DNA of 43,327 bases from Bacteroidia bacterium (GCA_030427925.1 JAUICJ010000024.1:1-43327); one strand, 5' to 3'. Shown: positions 33,504 to 42,108, counted from the first letter of the stretch. A program made the numbers and translations. Notes: a model not told the origin generated them from the letters alone.

Positions 33504-34033
33504 GGGGCACATTGAAGGGGAGGCGGTTGGCGCCTGTAAAGGGGTGGACGGGAAGGCCCACCACCGACTTTGGGCGGGAGAGTTTGTTCAACCTGCTCCG
33601 AACCCGGGTGGACATCGAGGGGGCGGACGTGCTCGATTTGTTTTCCGGCAGCGGGATGGTCTCGCTTGAGTTCGCAAGTCGAGGGGCCGCTTCGGTGACG
33701 TCCATCGAGCGGGATGCGAAGGCGGTGCGGCATTTGGCCACGGCGTATGACCAGTTCGATTTGGGGCATTGCCGGGTGTTGCGGGGCGATGTTTGGCAAT
33801 TCATCACGCGCCCGGTTACGAGTTTCGACATCGTCTTCGCCGATCCGCCCTATGACCTCGAGCGGCTGACGGAATTGCCTGCGGCGATTTTGGCCAGCCC
33901 CTTGCTGCAGCCGAACGGCTTGCTGATTCTTGAACACGGCGAGCGCACCCACTTCGAGGAGGAACCCGGATTCTTCGAACACCGGCATTACGGCCAAGTG
34001 CATTTCAGCTTCTTCCAGCATCCCGAGGCGTGA
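33491..34033 (+). CDS. rsmD: 16S rRNA m2G966 methyltransferase
   Basis: 180 aa from the ATG at 33491 (MRIIGGTLKGRRL), the usual RsmD start, 13 bp inside DUF3822. It methylates G966 of 16S rRNA with SAM. Motif I is VLDLFSGSGMVSLEFASRGA, motif IV DIVFADPPYDLE (DPPY), and TRPTTDFGRESLFNLL-like TGRPTTDFGRESLFNLL matches the conserved RP(T/M)...R/E-x-L-F-N-L block. LLILEHGERTHFEE closes the fold. The next gene, coaD, starts 54 bp downstream; rsmD-coaD is a common pair across bacteria. Confidence 0.93.
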   Translation: MRIIGGTLKGRRLAPVKGWTGRPTTDFGRESLFNLLRTRVDIEGADVLDLFSGSGMVSLEFASRGAASVTSIERDAKAVRHLATAYDQFDLGHCRVLRGDVWQFITRPVTSFDIVFADPPYDLERLTELPAAILASPLLQPNGLLILEHGERTHFEEEPGFFEHRHYGQVHFSFFQHPEA

Positions 34034-34087
34034 GCGCACAATGCCGCGGCGGCAAGTGCGTTTTGTAATTTGGTCCCAAACTTTCCC

Positions 34088-34549
34088 ATGAAACGAGCGG
34101 TCTTTCCCGGTTCATTCGATCCCCTAACGAAGGGGCACGAGAACATCCTCCGTCGCGCGCTTCCCCTGTTCGATGAGGTCATCATCGGCATCGGGGTGAA
34201 TGCGGCCAAGCAGTCCATGTTTCCCCTTGAGCGGCGCTTGGGCTGGCTGGCGGAAGTGTTCGCGGACGAGCCCAAGGTGAGCGCTCAGGCGTATGAAGGC
34301 CTGACGGCAGACTTTTGCCAAAAAGTAAACGCCCAATGGCTCATCCGTGGCGTGCGCAATGGTGGGGACTTCGAATACGAGCGCACCATTGCCCAAATGA
34401 CCCGCCAACTCCAGCCGTCGCTCGAAACGGTCATCCTGTTCACCGACCCGGAACACGCACCCATCCATTCCACGGTGGTGCGTGAAATTTTGCGCAACCA
34501 CGGCGACGTGTCTGCCTTCGTTCCGGCCGCCATCGCCAACAGCCTATGA
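34088..34549 (+). CDS. coaD: phosphopantetheine adenylyltransferase
   Basis: 153 aa from the ATG at 34088 (MKRAVFPGSFDPLTKGHENI), the standard CoaD start. It adenylylates 4'-phosphopantetheine in the penultimate step of CoA synthesis. (T/H)xGH is KGHENI, the substrate loop is WLIRGVRNGGDFEYE and the ISSTxVR-like motif is IHSTVVREIL. An upstream TAATTTGG (34065-34072) may add a promoter. The stop overlaps the following gene in ATGA. Confidence 0.96.
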   Translation: MKRAVFPGSFDPLTKGHENILRRALPLFDEVIIGIGVNAAKQSMFPLERRLGWLAEVFADEPKVSAQAYEGLTADFCQKVNAQWLIRGVRNGGDFEYERTIAQMTRQLQPSLETVILFTDPEHAPIHSTVVREILRNHGDVSAFVPAAIANSL

Positions 34550-35898
34550 GGGGATTCGCCGTTGCCTTGGCGTTGGGGCTGATTGCGACCTCGGTTTTCG
34601 CACAGTCCTTGGAAGTTCGCCTCGAAGGCTGCCCGGAAGTGTCGTTGCTCCATGCCCACCGGGTGCACCCCATCACCGGCCAACGCCAGTGGGTGGACGT
34701 GGCGCTGGTCGACGCGGGCGCGGCATCCTTCAACCTGGAAACTGCCGACGGGCAGGCCTGGGCATTGGAGTCGCCCCCCTGGATGTGGGAACTGACCACC
34801 CGCCAAGGCGAACGCGACCGCGCGGTGTTGACCTGTCCCACAGGGGTGCCCATGCGGTTGCGAAAAGTTTACGGTACAGTCGCTTGGGAGTCCGCGCTGG
34901 GCGGTGAATCGGACCATCCGCAGCCGGCCCTCGAAGCCATCCGAGACGCTCATTTCGAGGAGTTGCGCAAGCTCGAATACGATCTGCTTTCGGCAACGGG
35001 CGCGGTGGGCCAGCGGGCGGCCTTGGTCGAGGATTCGGTGTGGGAAGCGGCGAATCGCCGAATGGCCGCTGAGTTCGCGGCCGTGAAGTCGGACGCCCCA
35101 TGGGTGCAGGACGCCCTGCTGCGCGAGCGGATGAGCTGGGCAGTGGCAACGGGCGCGCCCGATTCGATCGTGCACGCCATCTTGCTCGAACATTTGGGCC
35201 AAACCGCGCGCCCAGATTGTGCCCTGCTCACTTCGCCCTCCTTCGTGGACGCGACACAAATCGCCCTTCAGAACTGGTGGGAGGACCTCGATGAAGCCGC
35301 CCTCATAGCCGCCATCGAAGAGGGCGAGGCAATCGACCTGGGGTTCTTATCCGAAGCCCTTCGCCCGTGGGCGTGGTGGGTGCTCGCTGAAGCGCAACCG
35401 CGTTCGCGCCTCGTTACCCGAGCCTTCGCCCAAGGCATCCTGCCCGATTGCTTCCTCGAAGCCCTTCGGGAGCTCATCGTTCCCGCCCCGCCCGTGCCCC
35501 CGCAACACTGGACCACCCGATCCGGAGACGTGGAGTCCATTCGGGAATTCTGTGAAGGCCGGCGCACCGTGTTGCTCATCGTCAAGGACGGATCCACCGC
35601 GGCTTTGCGGGAACGCCAGCTCTTCGCTCAACTCGCCGAGAAGAATCCGCGCCGCGACGTGAACTTCGTGGTGGTGTCCATTGACGGCACCGAAGCGGGG
35701 TGGAACGCCGTTCAGGCCGATCGGGCTTCGCGACAAGAAAACGTGCGGTGGCTTGGCAACGACCCCCGCGCCTTGGAAGCGTGGAGCATCAGCAGCGTTC
35801 CCCAAATCGTCGTGCTCGGACCGGACGGCGACGCCCTGAGTCGGCAACGCCTTCCCAGCGAAGGGCTCGCCGCCGACATCGAGCGCTGGCCGCGTTAA
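34546..35898 (+). CDS. periplasmic thioredoxin-fold protein lacking the CXXC motif
   Basis: 450 aa, coupled to coaD by ATGA. A signal peptide (MRGFAVALALGLIATSVFAQ) sends it to the periplasm. Residues about 20-110 form a beta-rich domain like the N-terminal part of TlpA-type proteins; a helical middle follows. The C-terminal about 115 residues show a thioredoxin-like order: RTVLLIVKDGSTAAL, NFVVVSIDGTEAGWNAV, VRWLGNDPRALEAW and the cis-proline strand SSVPQIVVLGPDGDAL. Where CXXC should be there is KDGSTAAL, so the protein cannot do thiol redox chemistry by that site. It is probably a non-catalytic relative with a binding or structural role. The stop shares TTAA with the stop of the convergent nudix gene. 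Confidence 0.75.
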   Translation: MRGFAVALALGLIATSVFAQSLEVRLEGCPEVSLLHAHRVHPITGQRQWVDVALVDAGAASFNLETADGQAWALESPPWMWELTTRQGERDRAVLTCPTGVPMRLRKVYGTVAWESALGGESDHPQPALEAIRDAHFEELRKLEYDLLSATGAVGQRAALVEDSVWEAANRRMAAEFAAVKSDAPWVQDALLRERMSWAVATGAPDSIVHAILLEHLGQTARPDCALLTSPSFVDATQIALQNWWEDLDEAALIAAIEEGEAIDLGFLSEALRPWAWWVLAEAQPRSRLVTRAFAQGILPDCFLEALRELIVPAPPVPPQHWTTRSGDVESIREFCEGRRTVLLIVKDGSTAALRERQLFAQLAEKNPRRDVNFVVVSIDGTEAGWNAVQADRASRQENVRWLGNDPRALEAWSISSVPQIVVLGPDGDALSRQRLPSEGLAADIERWPR

Positions 35899-36506
35899 TC
35901 CCGCGAACCGATCAACCGACGCAAACTAGCAAAGGTGGACCCCAGAATTTCCTCTGGAATGGGCTGCGGAATCCACTCGATCGCAGAAATGCCCTCTTCC
36001 TGTTGGGGCGTTCCCGCAGTCCTTCCGCCCGTGTGAAGCGCACGGAACCAGAACGTGGTTTTCAGTTCGACGTTGCCGTGCATTTCGTAGGTGTGGTAGG
36101 TTTGGCCTAACGGCTCTTGCAAGACCAAATCCGAAATCCCCGTTTCCTCCGTCACCTCACGCAGCGCCGCATCCTCGATCCGCTCCCGTTGCTCCACCTT
36201 TCCCTTGGGCAAATCCCACCGCCCATTGCGCTTCATCCACAGCATTTCACCATGCTCATTTTCAACAATGCAGCCGGCGGCCAGCACCTCGTGGTAGCCC
36301 ATGCAGAACCGAATCCACAGGGCTTCGACGTCCTCAGCGACCAGCCAAATGGCCGGGATGTCCGACCGTTGGCGCAGCAAGCCAGGCAGCGACTTCAGGA
36401 CCGCTTCGGACGGTTCGTTCAAGACCAATCCATCCACCTCGGGCGGGGCGTTGGTGTTGAAAATAACCGGCCGGTTCAGGATGTATACTTCGTAGCTTTG
36501 CGCCAT
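35895..36506 (-). CDS. nudix hydrolase with an N-terminal extension
   Basis: 203 aa from the ATG at 36506 (MAQSYEVYILNRPVIFNTNA); an in-frame extension to 36566 would lie inside pyrE. The first about 65 residues are an uncharacterised domain. The nudix box GKVEQRERIEDAALREVTEE followed by TGI fits Gx5Ex7REUxEExGU exactly. YHEVLAAGCIVENEHGEML and TYEMHGNVELKTTFWF are typical flanks. Nudix enzymes hydrolyse NDP-linked compounds; the substrate is unknown. Both ends overlap the opposite-strand neighbours by shared palindromes: CATG (start of this gene and of pyrE) and TTAA (stop of this gene and of the thioredoxin-like gene). Its promoter must lie within pyrE (TACTTTAC at 36537-36530). Confidence 0.9.
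   Translation of the reverse strand: MAQSYEVYILNRPVIFNTNAPPEVDGLVLNEPSEAVLKSLPGLLRQRSDIPAIWLVAEDVEALWIRFCMGYHEVLAAGCIVENEHGEMLWMKRNGRWDLPKGKVEQRERIEDAALREVTEETGISDLVLQEPLGQTYHTYEMHGNVELKTTFWFRALHTGGRTAGTPQQEEGISAIEWIPQPIPEEILGSTFASLRRLIGSRD
36493..36500 (+). promoter_or_regulatory. -7 box of the pyrE promoter
   Basis: TAGCTTTG (perfect TAnnTTTG), then CGCC, then ATG at 36505. This supports the start at 36505 over the in-frame ATG at 36511 and again suggests a leaderless mRNA. Confidence 0.5.
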
Positions 36507-37173
36507 GTCAATGTCCTTGGATCGTCGTCGTAAAGTAGCTGAAATTCTCCTTCGCGTCAAAGCCATTCAGCTTCGCCCGGAGGATCCGTTCACGTGGGCC
36601 AGCGGCCGCAAGTCTCCGATTTATTGCGATAACCGCAAGACCCTTAGCCACCCAAATGTACGGACATATCTGCGGCAAGCCCTCGCTGAATTGGTGGGCG
36701 AGGCGTACGGCCGTCCAGATGCCATCGCTGGCGTGGCCACCGGGGGCATCGCCATCGGTGCTTTGGTCGCACAGGAGTTGGGATTGCCGTTCATCTACGT
36801 CCGTTCGGAGGCGAAGTCCCATGGCATGGGGAATCAAATCGAGGGGGATTTGAGCGTGTTGTCGAACGTGGTGGTCATTGAGGATTTGGTTTCGACCGGC
36901 AAGAGCAGTTTGGTGGCGGTGAAGGCGCTGGAGGCTGCGGGGGTGGACGTGAAGGGACTCATTGCAATTTTCACGTACGGCTTCGACGAGGCGTATGCCG
37001 CGTTCGAACAGGTGGGGTGCAAGTGGGAGGCGTTGACGGATTACCCGACGTTGTTGGAGCAGGCGGCCGCGGAGGGCTACATCACGGATGCGCAGCGGGA
37101 GGTGCTCTCGGCTTGGAGCGCGGATGCGAAGGGGTGGAGCGATGCGCATTTGGCCAAATCCGCGAGCGCATGA
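36505..37173 (+). CDS. pyrE: orotate phosphoribosyltransferase
   Basis: 222 aa. It joins orotate and PRPP to give OMP in pyrimidine synthesis. FTWASGRKSPIYCDNRKTLS is the orotate/PRPP entry block, PDAIAGVATGGIAIGALVA the dimer loop region, and VVVIEDLVSTGKSSL (about 121-135) the PRPP-binding motif. The start at 36505 shares CATG with the nudix start. The stop overlaps the SRPBCC gene in ATGA. Confidence 0.95.
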   Translation: MSMSLDRRRKVAEILLRVKAIQLRPEDPFTWASGRKSPIYCDNRKTLSHPNVRTYLRQALAELVGEAYGRPDAIAGVATGGIAIGALVAQELGLPFIYVRSEAKSHGMGNQIEGDLSVLSNVVVIEDLVSTGKSSLVAVKALEAAGVDVKGLIAIFTYGFDEAYAAFEQVGCKWEALTDYPTLLEQAAAEGYITDAQREVLSAWSADAKGWSDAHLAKSASA

Positions 37174-37574
37174 CCCCCATCGATTCCCCCATCGTTCAGC
37201 TCGGCGCGGACGCGGCAACCTTGGTCGAACAGGTCGCCGTTCCAGCCCGGCTCGAAGACCTCTTGCCGGGCGATAAAATCAGCGACTTCGTTGCTACCGA
37301 AGACGGGTGCTCCTTCAAAGTGCCAGGGGGCATTCCCATCGTCTTGGGTCGGGATGAGGTGGTGCCGGGTGAGCGCGTGCGCTACGGATCCCGGAAAGGC
37401 ACGCCGATTCGGTTCGTATTGGATTTGGTGTTCACCCCTGTGGAGGCCGGCCGATGCGATGCCCAAGTGCGCTGCCAAGCCGAACTCAATCCGTTCACGA
37501 AGATGATGGCGGAGAAGGCGCTGACGAGCCTGTTCGATGCGATTGCGAGCAACTTGCGCGCGACCTACCCTTGA
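37170..37574 (+). CDS. SRPBCC (START-like) domain protein
   Basis: 134 aa from the ATG at 37170 in an ATGA overlap with pyrE. Helix-grip-fold features are VARLED, FKVPGGIPIVLGRDEVVPGE and the long C-terminal helix NPFTKMMAEKALTSLFDAIA. The same gene order (pyrE-SRPBCC-birA) is familiar in flavobacteria. Such proteins bind hydrophobic ligands or act as chaperone-like factors; the ligand is unknown. Its 3' end overlaps the convergent biotin ligase gene by 10 bp. Confidence 0.82.
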   Translation: MTPIDSPIVQLGADAATLVEQVAVPARLEDLLPGDKISDFVATEDGCSFKVPGGIPIVLGRDEVVPGERVRYGSRKGTPIRFVLDLVFTPVEAGRCDAQVRCQAELNPFTKMMAEKALTSLFDAIASNLRATYP

Positions 37575-38332
37575 TCCCAGCACCAGCGCACGCTGCCTTG
37601 TTCGTGGTCGGCCACTCCATCGGCCCAAACGAACCGTCCCCGTCCGTCGTCCAGCGCATCCAAGAACGCGCCGCGTAAGCGCTGGCCGTTCACTTCAAAA
37701 TCGCGCGGTTCCCCACGAAACAACAACCGTTTGCGGTACCGTTCGCGGTCAGCGGGCTCGAACCAAGCTCGGCGCACCGCCACCTCCAATTCGTGCCCCC
37801 ACGCTTCCGCGTCCAACTGTTTGCTCCCCAACTCGTGCACGGAAACCGCGGGCCACGGGCTGTTGCTGCGGTTCGACCGAAGGTTGAGGCCGACGCCGAG
37901 CACCACGCCGACGCAGCCCGTGCCGCGCCAATGCGCTTCGATGAGCAGGCCCCCGAGCTTGCGCCACCCGGTCGTCGGCGTTCGAACGTACACGTCGTTG
38001 GGCCATTTCAAGCCGATTTCTCCTTCAACGTGGCGTTCCACCACTTCCAACACCGCTGCGGCCCACATCATGTTGAGCGCCACCAAGTCCAACTCATCGA
38101 CGGCCGATCCGAACCGCCTCGCATACGACCAAGCCAAATCCCGCCCCGCCTCGGTCGACCATTCCCTGCCATGTTGTCCGCGACCTGCCGTTTGGGCGCG
38201 TGACAGGATGACAGCCTCCGAGGCGCCGGTCGCCATGCGCAGCCACCGCCCCGCGAAGGCGTTCGTGCTGTCGAGTTCATCGAAGCGAAACCGCTCGAGG
38301 GCGGCATGGGGTCGGAGCGGGGAAAGGGGCAT
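37565..38332 (-). CDS. birA: biotin--[acetyl-CoA-carboxylase] ligase
   Basis: 255 aa. It attaches biotin to carrier proteins via biotinyl-AMP. The catalytic blocks are FDELDSTNAFAGRWL, SRAQTAGRGQHGREW (GRGxxGR), IGLKWPNDVYV and GGLLIEAHW. There is no N-terminal DNA-binding domain, so it is a plain ligase that cannot repress a bio operon. A TACCTTGC at 38356-38349 may be its -7 box with a 16-nt leader. Divergent from rsfS. Confidence 0.93.
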   Translation of the reverse strand: MPLSPLRPHAALERFRFDELDSTNAFAGRWLRMATGASEAVILSRAQTAGRGQHGREWSTEAGRDLAWSYARRFGSAVDELDLVALNMMWAAAVLEVVERHVEGEIGLKWPNDVYVRTPTTGWRKLGGLLIEAHWRGTGCVGVVLGVGLNLRSNRSNSPWPAVSVHELGSKQLDAEAWGHELEVAVRRAWFEPADRERYRKRLLFRGEPRDFEVNGQRLRGAFLDALDDGRGRFVWADGVADHEQGSVRWCWDQG

Positions 38333-38408
38333 GCGGCAGCGAGGTGTCGCAAGGTACGATGGACGCGGAAAGACCGCGAACTAAACGGGTTGCGGGTTGG
38401 TTATGTTG

Positions 38409-38416
38409 TATCTTCG
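38409..38416 (+). promoter_or_regulatory. -7 box of the rsfS-ftsH-cdsA-psd unit
   Basis: TATCTTCG with TTG at 38390-38392 (16-bp spacer), 17 nt before the rsfS ATG at 38434. Confidence 0.45.
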
Positions 38417-38433
38417 AAGCGTATTTGGCCTAC

Positions 38434-38805
38434 ATGACGAAACGGAAAACGACCGACCCCCAGCCGCTTGCCCTCTGCGCAGTTGAAGCGCTGAAAGACG
38501 TAAAAGGACACGACATCGTCGTGATGGACATGCGCGAAGTGCCCCATGCCATCACGGACATGCTGGTCATTGCAGACGGATCGAGCCGCACCCAGGTGGA
38601 GGCTTTGGCACGTTCTGTGGAGGAAGAGGCGGAAGCCATTCTCGGCGAGCGGCCGTGGCACATCCACGGGTTGCGCAACGGAGAATGGGTCATCCTCGAT
38701 TACAGCAACGTTGTGGTGCACATTTTCCATGAAGCCGTCCGCGGCAAATATGCGCTCGAAGAACTGTGGGGGGATGCCGAATTGAAAGCCTTACAACAAG
38801 TTTGA
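38434..38805 (+). CDS. rsfS: ribosome silencing factor RsfS
   Basis: 123 aa from the ATG at 38434. It binds protein L14 of the large subunit and blocks subunit joining when nutrients are short. DIVVMDMREVPHAITDMLVI, ADGSSRTQVEALARSVEEEA, GLRNGEWVILDYSNVVVHIF and YALEELWGDAE are the whole conserved core. ftsH follows 18 bp downstream, so the two are probably co-transcribed. Confidence 0.94.
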   Translation: MTKRKTTDPQPLALCAVEALKDVKGHDIVVMDMREVPHAITDMLVIADGSSRTQVEALARSVEEEAEAILGERPWHIHGLRNGEWVILDYSNVVVHIFHEAVRGKYALEELWGDAELKALQQV

Positions 38806-38823
38806 CGCGCAGCGCTGGAACAC

Positions 38824-40785
38824 ATGGAAGAACAACGGAACGAAGGGGATAAGCCCGGCGGAGGACGCCGGCAAATGAATTTCTATTGGATTTACGGGAT
38901 CATTGGGGTTGTGCTTCTGGGCATGCTGTTCATGAACAGCGGCGGAGAGGGCAAGCGCATTCAATGGGCGGAGCTCAAGGACCACGTCGAGGCGGGGCAT
39001 GTGGAGCACATTCTGTACAATGGCCACACGGCGATGGTGACGTTGAAGCCCGCTGTTCGCGACTCGCTTTTCCCTCCGCAAGATGGAGGCAACAGCCTGT
39101 TGCAGAACGTTTACAGGGGGCCGGATTACCAGGTTTCGGTCCCTTCAGCTGAAGCGTATCAGGAAGAGCTGAAGTTGTGGGCGGATGCCCGCATGGTGAA
39201 GTACGATTACGAGGAGGAGAGCGATTTGATTCCCCAGCTGTTTTCGTACGTCATTTTCTTCGGCCTGATGATCGCGGTTTGGCTGTTCCTCATGCGGCGT
39301 TTGGGTGGGGGCGGCGCTGGTGGAGGCCAAATCTTCAACATCGGAAAATCCAAGGCCCAGGTGTACGACAAGAGCAAGGGCACCAACGTCACGTTTGCGG
39401 ACGTGGCGGGTTTGGATGGGGCGAAGGAGGAATTGCAAGAGATCGTGGACTTCTTGAAACAACCGGAGAAGTACACCAACCTCGGGGCGAAGATTCCGAA
39501 GGGAGCGTTGCTCGTGGGCCCTCCCGGAACCGGCAAGACGTTGCTCGCTAAGGCGGTGGCCGGTGAAGCCCAGGTTCCGTTCTTTTCGTTGAGCGGTTCG
39601 GACTTCGTGGAGATGTTCGTGGGGGTAGGCGCTTCGCGGGTACGTGATTTGTTCAAGCAAGCGAAGGAGAAGTCCCCTGCCATCATTTTCATTGACGAAA
39701 TCGACGCCATCGGCCGAGCGCGGGGCAAGAACATTTCCATGGGCTCGAACGACGAGCGCGAAAACACGCTGAATCAGTTGCTGACGGAAATGGACGGTTT
39801 CGGCACGAACAGTGGGGTCATCATCCTCGCAGCTACGAACCGTGCGGACATTTTGGACAAGGCGCTCATGCGTGCAGGCCGGTTTGATCGCCAAATCTAT
39901 GCGGACATGCCCGACTTGACGGAGCGCAAGGCCATCTTCGAGGTGCACCTCCGTCCCATCAAGGTCGATGCGAGCATTGACATCGACTTCCTTTCGCGCC
40001 AAACCCCCGGATTCAGCGGGGCCGACATCGCCAACGTCTGCAACGAAGCGGCCCTGTTCGCGGCGCGCAAGGGCCGGGAATTGGTGACGCACCAGGATTT
40101 CCTCGATGCGGTGGATCGCATCATCGGCGGCTTGGAAAAGCGCACGAAGATCATTTCGGAGGATGAGAAGAAGACCATTGCCTTCCACGAGGCGGGCCAC
40201 GCGGTGGTGAGCTGGTTGGTGGAGCACGCTTCGCCCCTTGTGAAAGTGAGCATCGTGCCCCGCGGACAATCGCTCGGAGCCGCTTGGTACCTTCCGGAAG
40301 AGCGCCAAATCACGACCACCGATCAAATTCTCGACGAAATGTGCGCTGCCCTTGGTGGCCGAGCGGCGGAGTCGGTGGTCTTCGACAAGATTTCGACCGG
40401 CGCCCTCAGTGACTTGGAGAAGGTGACGAAGCAGGCGTATGCCCTCGTGACCGTTTACGGATTGAATGAGCGCATCGGAAACATCAGCTTTTACGACAGC
40501 CGCGGCGAACAGAGCTTTACCAAACCGTACAGCGAAGACACCGCCCGCATCATCGACGAAGAAGTGAGCAAGGTGATTGAGGCCGCTTACGATCGGGCAA
40601 AGACGATTTTGAGCAACAACCTTGAAAAGTTGACGGCCCTTGCCGAATCCCTGCTGAAGAATGAGGTGATTTTCAAGGAGGACGTGGAGCGCATCTTGGG
40701 TGCGCGACCGTTTGCGAAGCCGGAACAACCGGCCTTGAATCCTGCGCCAAGTGCGGATGCACCTGCGGAGGAAGAGCCGGCTTGA
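38824..40785 (+). CDS. ftsH: ATP-dependent zinc metalloprotease FtsH
   Basis: 653 aa. A membrane-bound AAA protease that degrades misfolded and regulatory membrane and soluble proteins. Two membrane helices: [14 protein letters not shown] (about 24-37) and [19 protein letters not shown] (about 140-158). A G-rich linker is followed by AAA motifs GPPGTGKT (about 232-239), [12 protein letters not shown] and [13 protein letters not shown]. The zinc site is HEAGH (about 455-459) with the distal Asp in SDLEKVTK. The C-terminal tail is P/A/E-rich and disordered. cdsA starts at the stop (TGATG). Confidence 0.97.
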   Translation: MEEQRNEGDKPGGGRRQMNFYWIYGIIGVVLLGMLFMNSGGEGKRIQWAELKDHVEAGHVEHILYNGHTAMVTLKPAVRDSLFPPQDGGNSLLQNVYRGPDYQVSVPSAEAYQEELKLWADARMVKYDYEEESDLIPQLFSYVIFFGLMIAVWLFLMRRLGGGGAGGGQIFNIGKSKAQVYDKSKGTNVTFADVAGLDGAKEELQEIVDFLKQPEKYTNLGAKIPKGALLVGPPGTGKTLLAKAVAGEAQVPFFSLSGSDFVEMFVGVGASRVRDLFKQAKEKSPAIIFIDEIDAIGRARGKNISMGSNDERENTLNQLLTEMDGFGTNSGVIILAATNRADILDKALMRAGRFDRQIYADMPDLTERKAIFEVHLRPIKVDASIDIDFLSRQTPGFSGADIANVCNEAALFAARKGRELVTHQDFLDAVDRIIGGLEKRTKIISEDEKKTIAFHEAGHAVVSWLVEHASPLVKVSIVPRGQSLGAAWYLPEERQITTTDQILDEMCAALGGRAAESVVFDKISTGALSDLEKVTKQAYALVTVYGLNERIGNISFYDSRGEQSFTKPYSEDTARIIDEEVSKVIEAAYDRAKTILSNNLEKLTALAESLLKNEVIFKEDVERILGARPFAKPEQPALNPAPSADAPAEEEPA

Positions 40786-41411
40786 TGGCGCGGTTGAATG
40801 ACCGGGAAACCCGGGTTCGGGCGCTTTCTGGTGCGGTGTTCGTTGTGGTGGTGATGGCAGCAATCGGGTGGGGGCCTTGGTCGAACGCGGTGCTTTGGGC
40901 GGTAGTGGCCTTGTTGGGACTGCGCGAAGGCTGGCGGGCTCAGCCCGGGTCCAAAGTGAAGGTGGCCCTGGCCGTGATGCCCGCAGCCGCCGCAATGGGG
41001 GCGTGGGGATGGATGGCGGAGCCTTACGATCCGTGGCCGGTGTTGGCGTTCGTTTGGATGATCTGGGCGAACGATACGGGCGCGTACTTGGTGGGCAAGC
41101 CGTTGGGTAAGCACAAACTGTGGCCGCGGATATCGCCCGGAAAGTCGTGGGAAGGTTTCATCGGCGGGATGGCAGCGGCGGCGTTGGTGGCCGGCGCGGT
41201 GTTCGGTTGGGAATGGTCCGCGATGGGAGCGCTCATCGGCGCGTTGTCCACGGCCGGTGATTTGACCGAGAGCGCGTGGAAGCGGCGGTTGGGCTTGAAG
41301 GATTCCGGCCAACTGATGCCCGGGCACGGCGGAGCGTTGGATCGGTTTGATGGATTTTTGTTCGCAGCGCCGGCCTATTGGGCGTTTATGTGCATTTTCG
41401 CAGTCGCTTAA
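40785..41411 (+). CDS. cdsA: phosphatidate cytidylyltransferase (short form)
   Basis: 208 aa from the ATG at 40785, which shares bases with the ftsH stop (TGATG). It makes CDP-diacylglycerol from phosphatidate and CTP. The signature WANDTGAYLVGKPLGKHKLW / ISPGKSWEG and the C-terminal SAWKRRLGLKDSGQLMPGHG / GALDRFDGFLF (metal-binding Asp) are intact. It is about 60 residues shorter than usual; hydrophobic segments start at about residue 14 and the first membrane part looks reduced. Catalytic motifs suggest it is functional. psd follows, so the two steps toward phosphatidylethanolamine are linked. Confidence 0.88.
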   Translation: MARLNDRETRVRALSGAVFVVVVMAAIGWGPWSNAVLWAVVALLGLREGWRAQPGSKVKVALAVMPAAAAMGAWGWMAEPYDPWPVLAFVWMIWANDTGAYLVGKPLGKHKLWPRISPGKSWEGFIGGMAAAALVAGAVFGWEWSAMGALIGALSTAGDLTESAWKRRLGLKDSGQLMPGHGGALDRFDGFLFAAPAYWAFMCIFAVA

Positions 41412-41422
41412 TTGAGCTTCAG

Positions 41423-42082
41423 ATGACGTTTCATAGAGAAGGTGTGGCCACGTTGTTGGTGGTGTTGGCGTTCGACGCCGTGGTGGTGAGTTTGGCGCAC
41501 GCGTTTTTGCCGCTTTGGGCGGCGGTGGTGCTGGATGCCGGGGCGTTGGTGCTGTTGGCCTTGGTCCTCAACTTTTTCCGCTTGCCTCAGCGCCAAATCG
41601 GAGGTGAAGATCCCGGCGATGTGCTCTGCCCCAGCGACGGCAAGGTGGTGGTCATCGAGGAAGTCGAAGAGCCGGAGTACTTCCAAGATCGGCGCCTGCA
41701 AGTCAGCATCTTCATGAGCCCGCTCAATGTGCACGCGCAGTGGGCGCCTGTCGCTGGAGAGGTGCTCGAATCGCGCTATCACCCAGGGAAGTACTTGGTT
41801 GCTTGGCATCCGAAGTCGAGCACGGAGAACGAACGCACCACGCACGTCATTGAAGGGCCACACGGTCCGGTTTTGTTCCGCCAAATCGCCGGCGCAGTCG
41901 CCCGCCGCATTTGCTGGTACATGAAGCCCGGCCAAACCCTTCAACAAGGGGACGAGGTGGGCTTCATCAAGTTCGGCTCCCGCATCGACGTGTACCTCCC
42001 CCTCGACGCGGAGGTGCAAGTGGAATTGAATCAGCTCGTAACCGGGCGGGAAACCGTCTTAGCGCGCATTCCGAAGGGGTAA
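41423..42082 (+). CDS. psd: phosphatidylserine decarboxylase proenzyme (type II-like)
   Basis: 219 aa from the ATG at 41423 (MTFHREGVATLLVVLAF), a start that resembles other short Bacteroidota Psd proteins; the open frame from 41378 overlaps cdsA. It decarboxylates phosphatidylserine to phosphatidylethanolamine. Two hydrophobic segments (about 7-24 and 27-47) precede VLCPSDGKVVVIEEVEEPEY and VSIFMSPLNVHAQWAPVAGE. The self-cleavage site is GS in IKFGSRIDVYLP (Ser186 becomes the pyruvoyl group). CDP-DAG from CdsA feeds this pathway. Confidence 0.92.
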   Translation: MTFHREGVATLLVVLAFDAVVVSLAHAFLPLWAAVVLDAGALVLLALVLNFFRLPQRQIGGEDPGDVLCPSDGKVVVIEEVEEPEYFQDRRLQVSIFMSPLNVHAQWAPVAGEVLESRYHPGKYLVAWHPKSSTENERTTHVIEGPHGPVLFRQIAGAVARRICWYMKPGQTLQQGDEVGFIKFGSRIDVYLPLDAEVQVELNQLVTGRETVLARIPKG

Positions 42083-42108
42083 TTCCCGTGCATTGAGATT
42101 GGTCCGAA

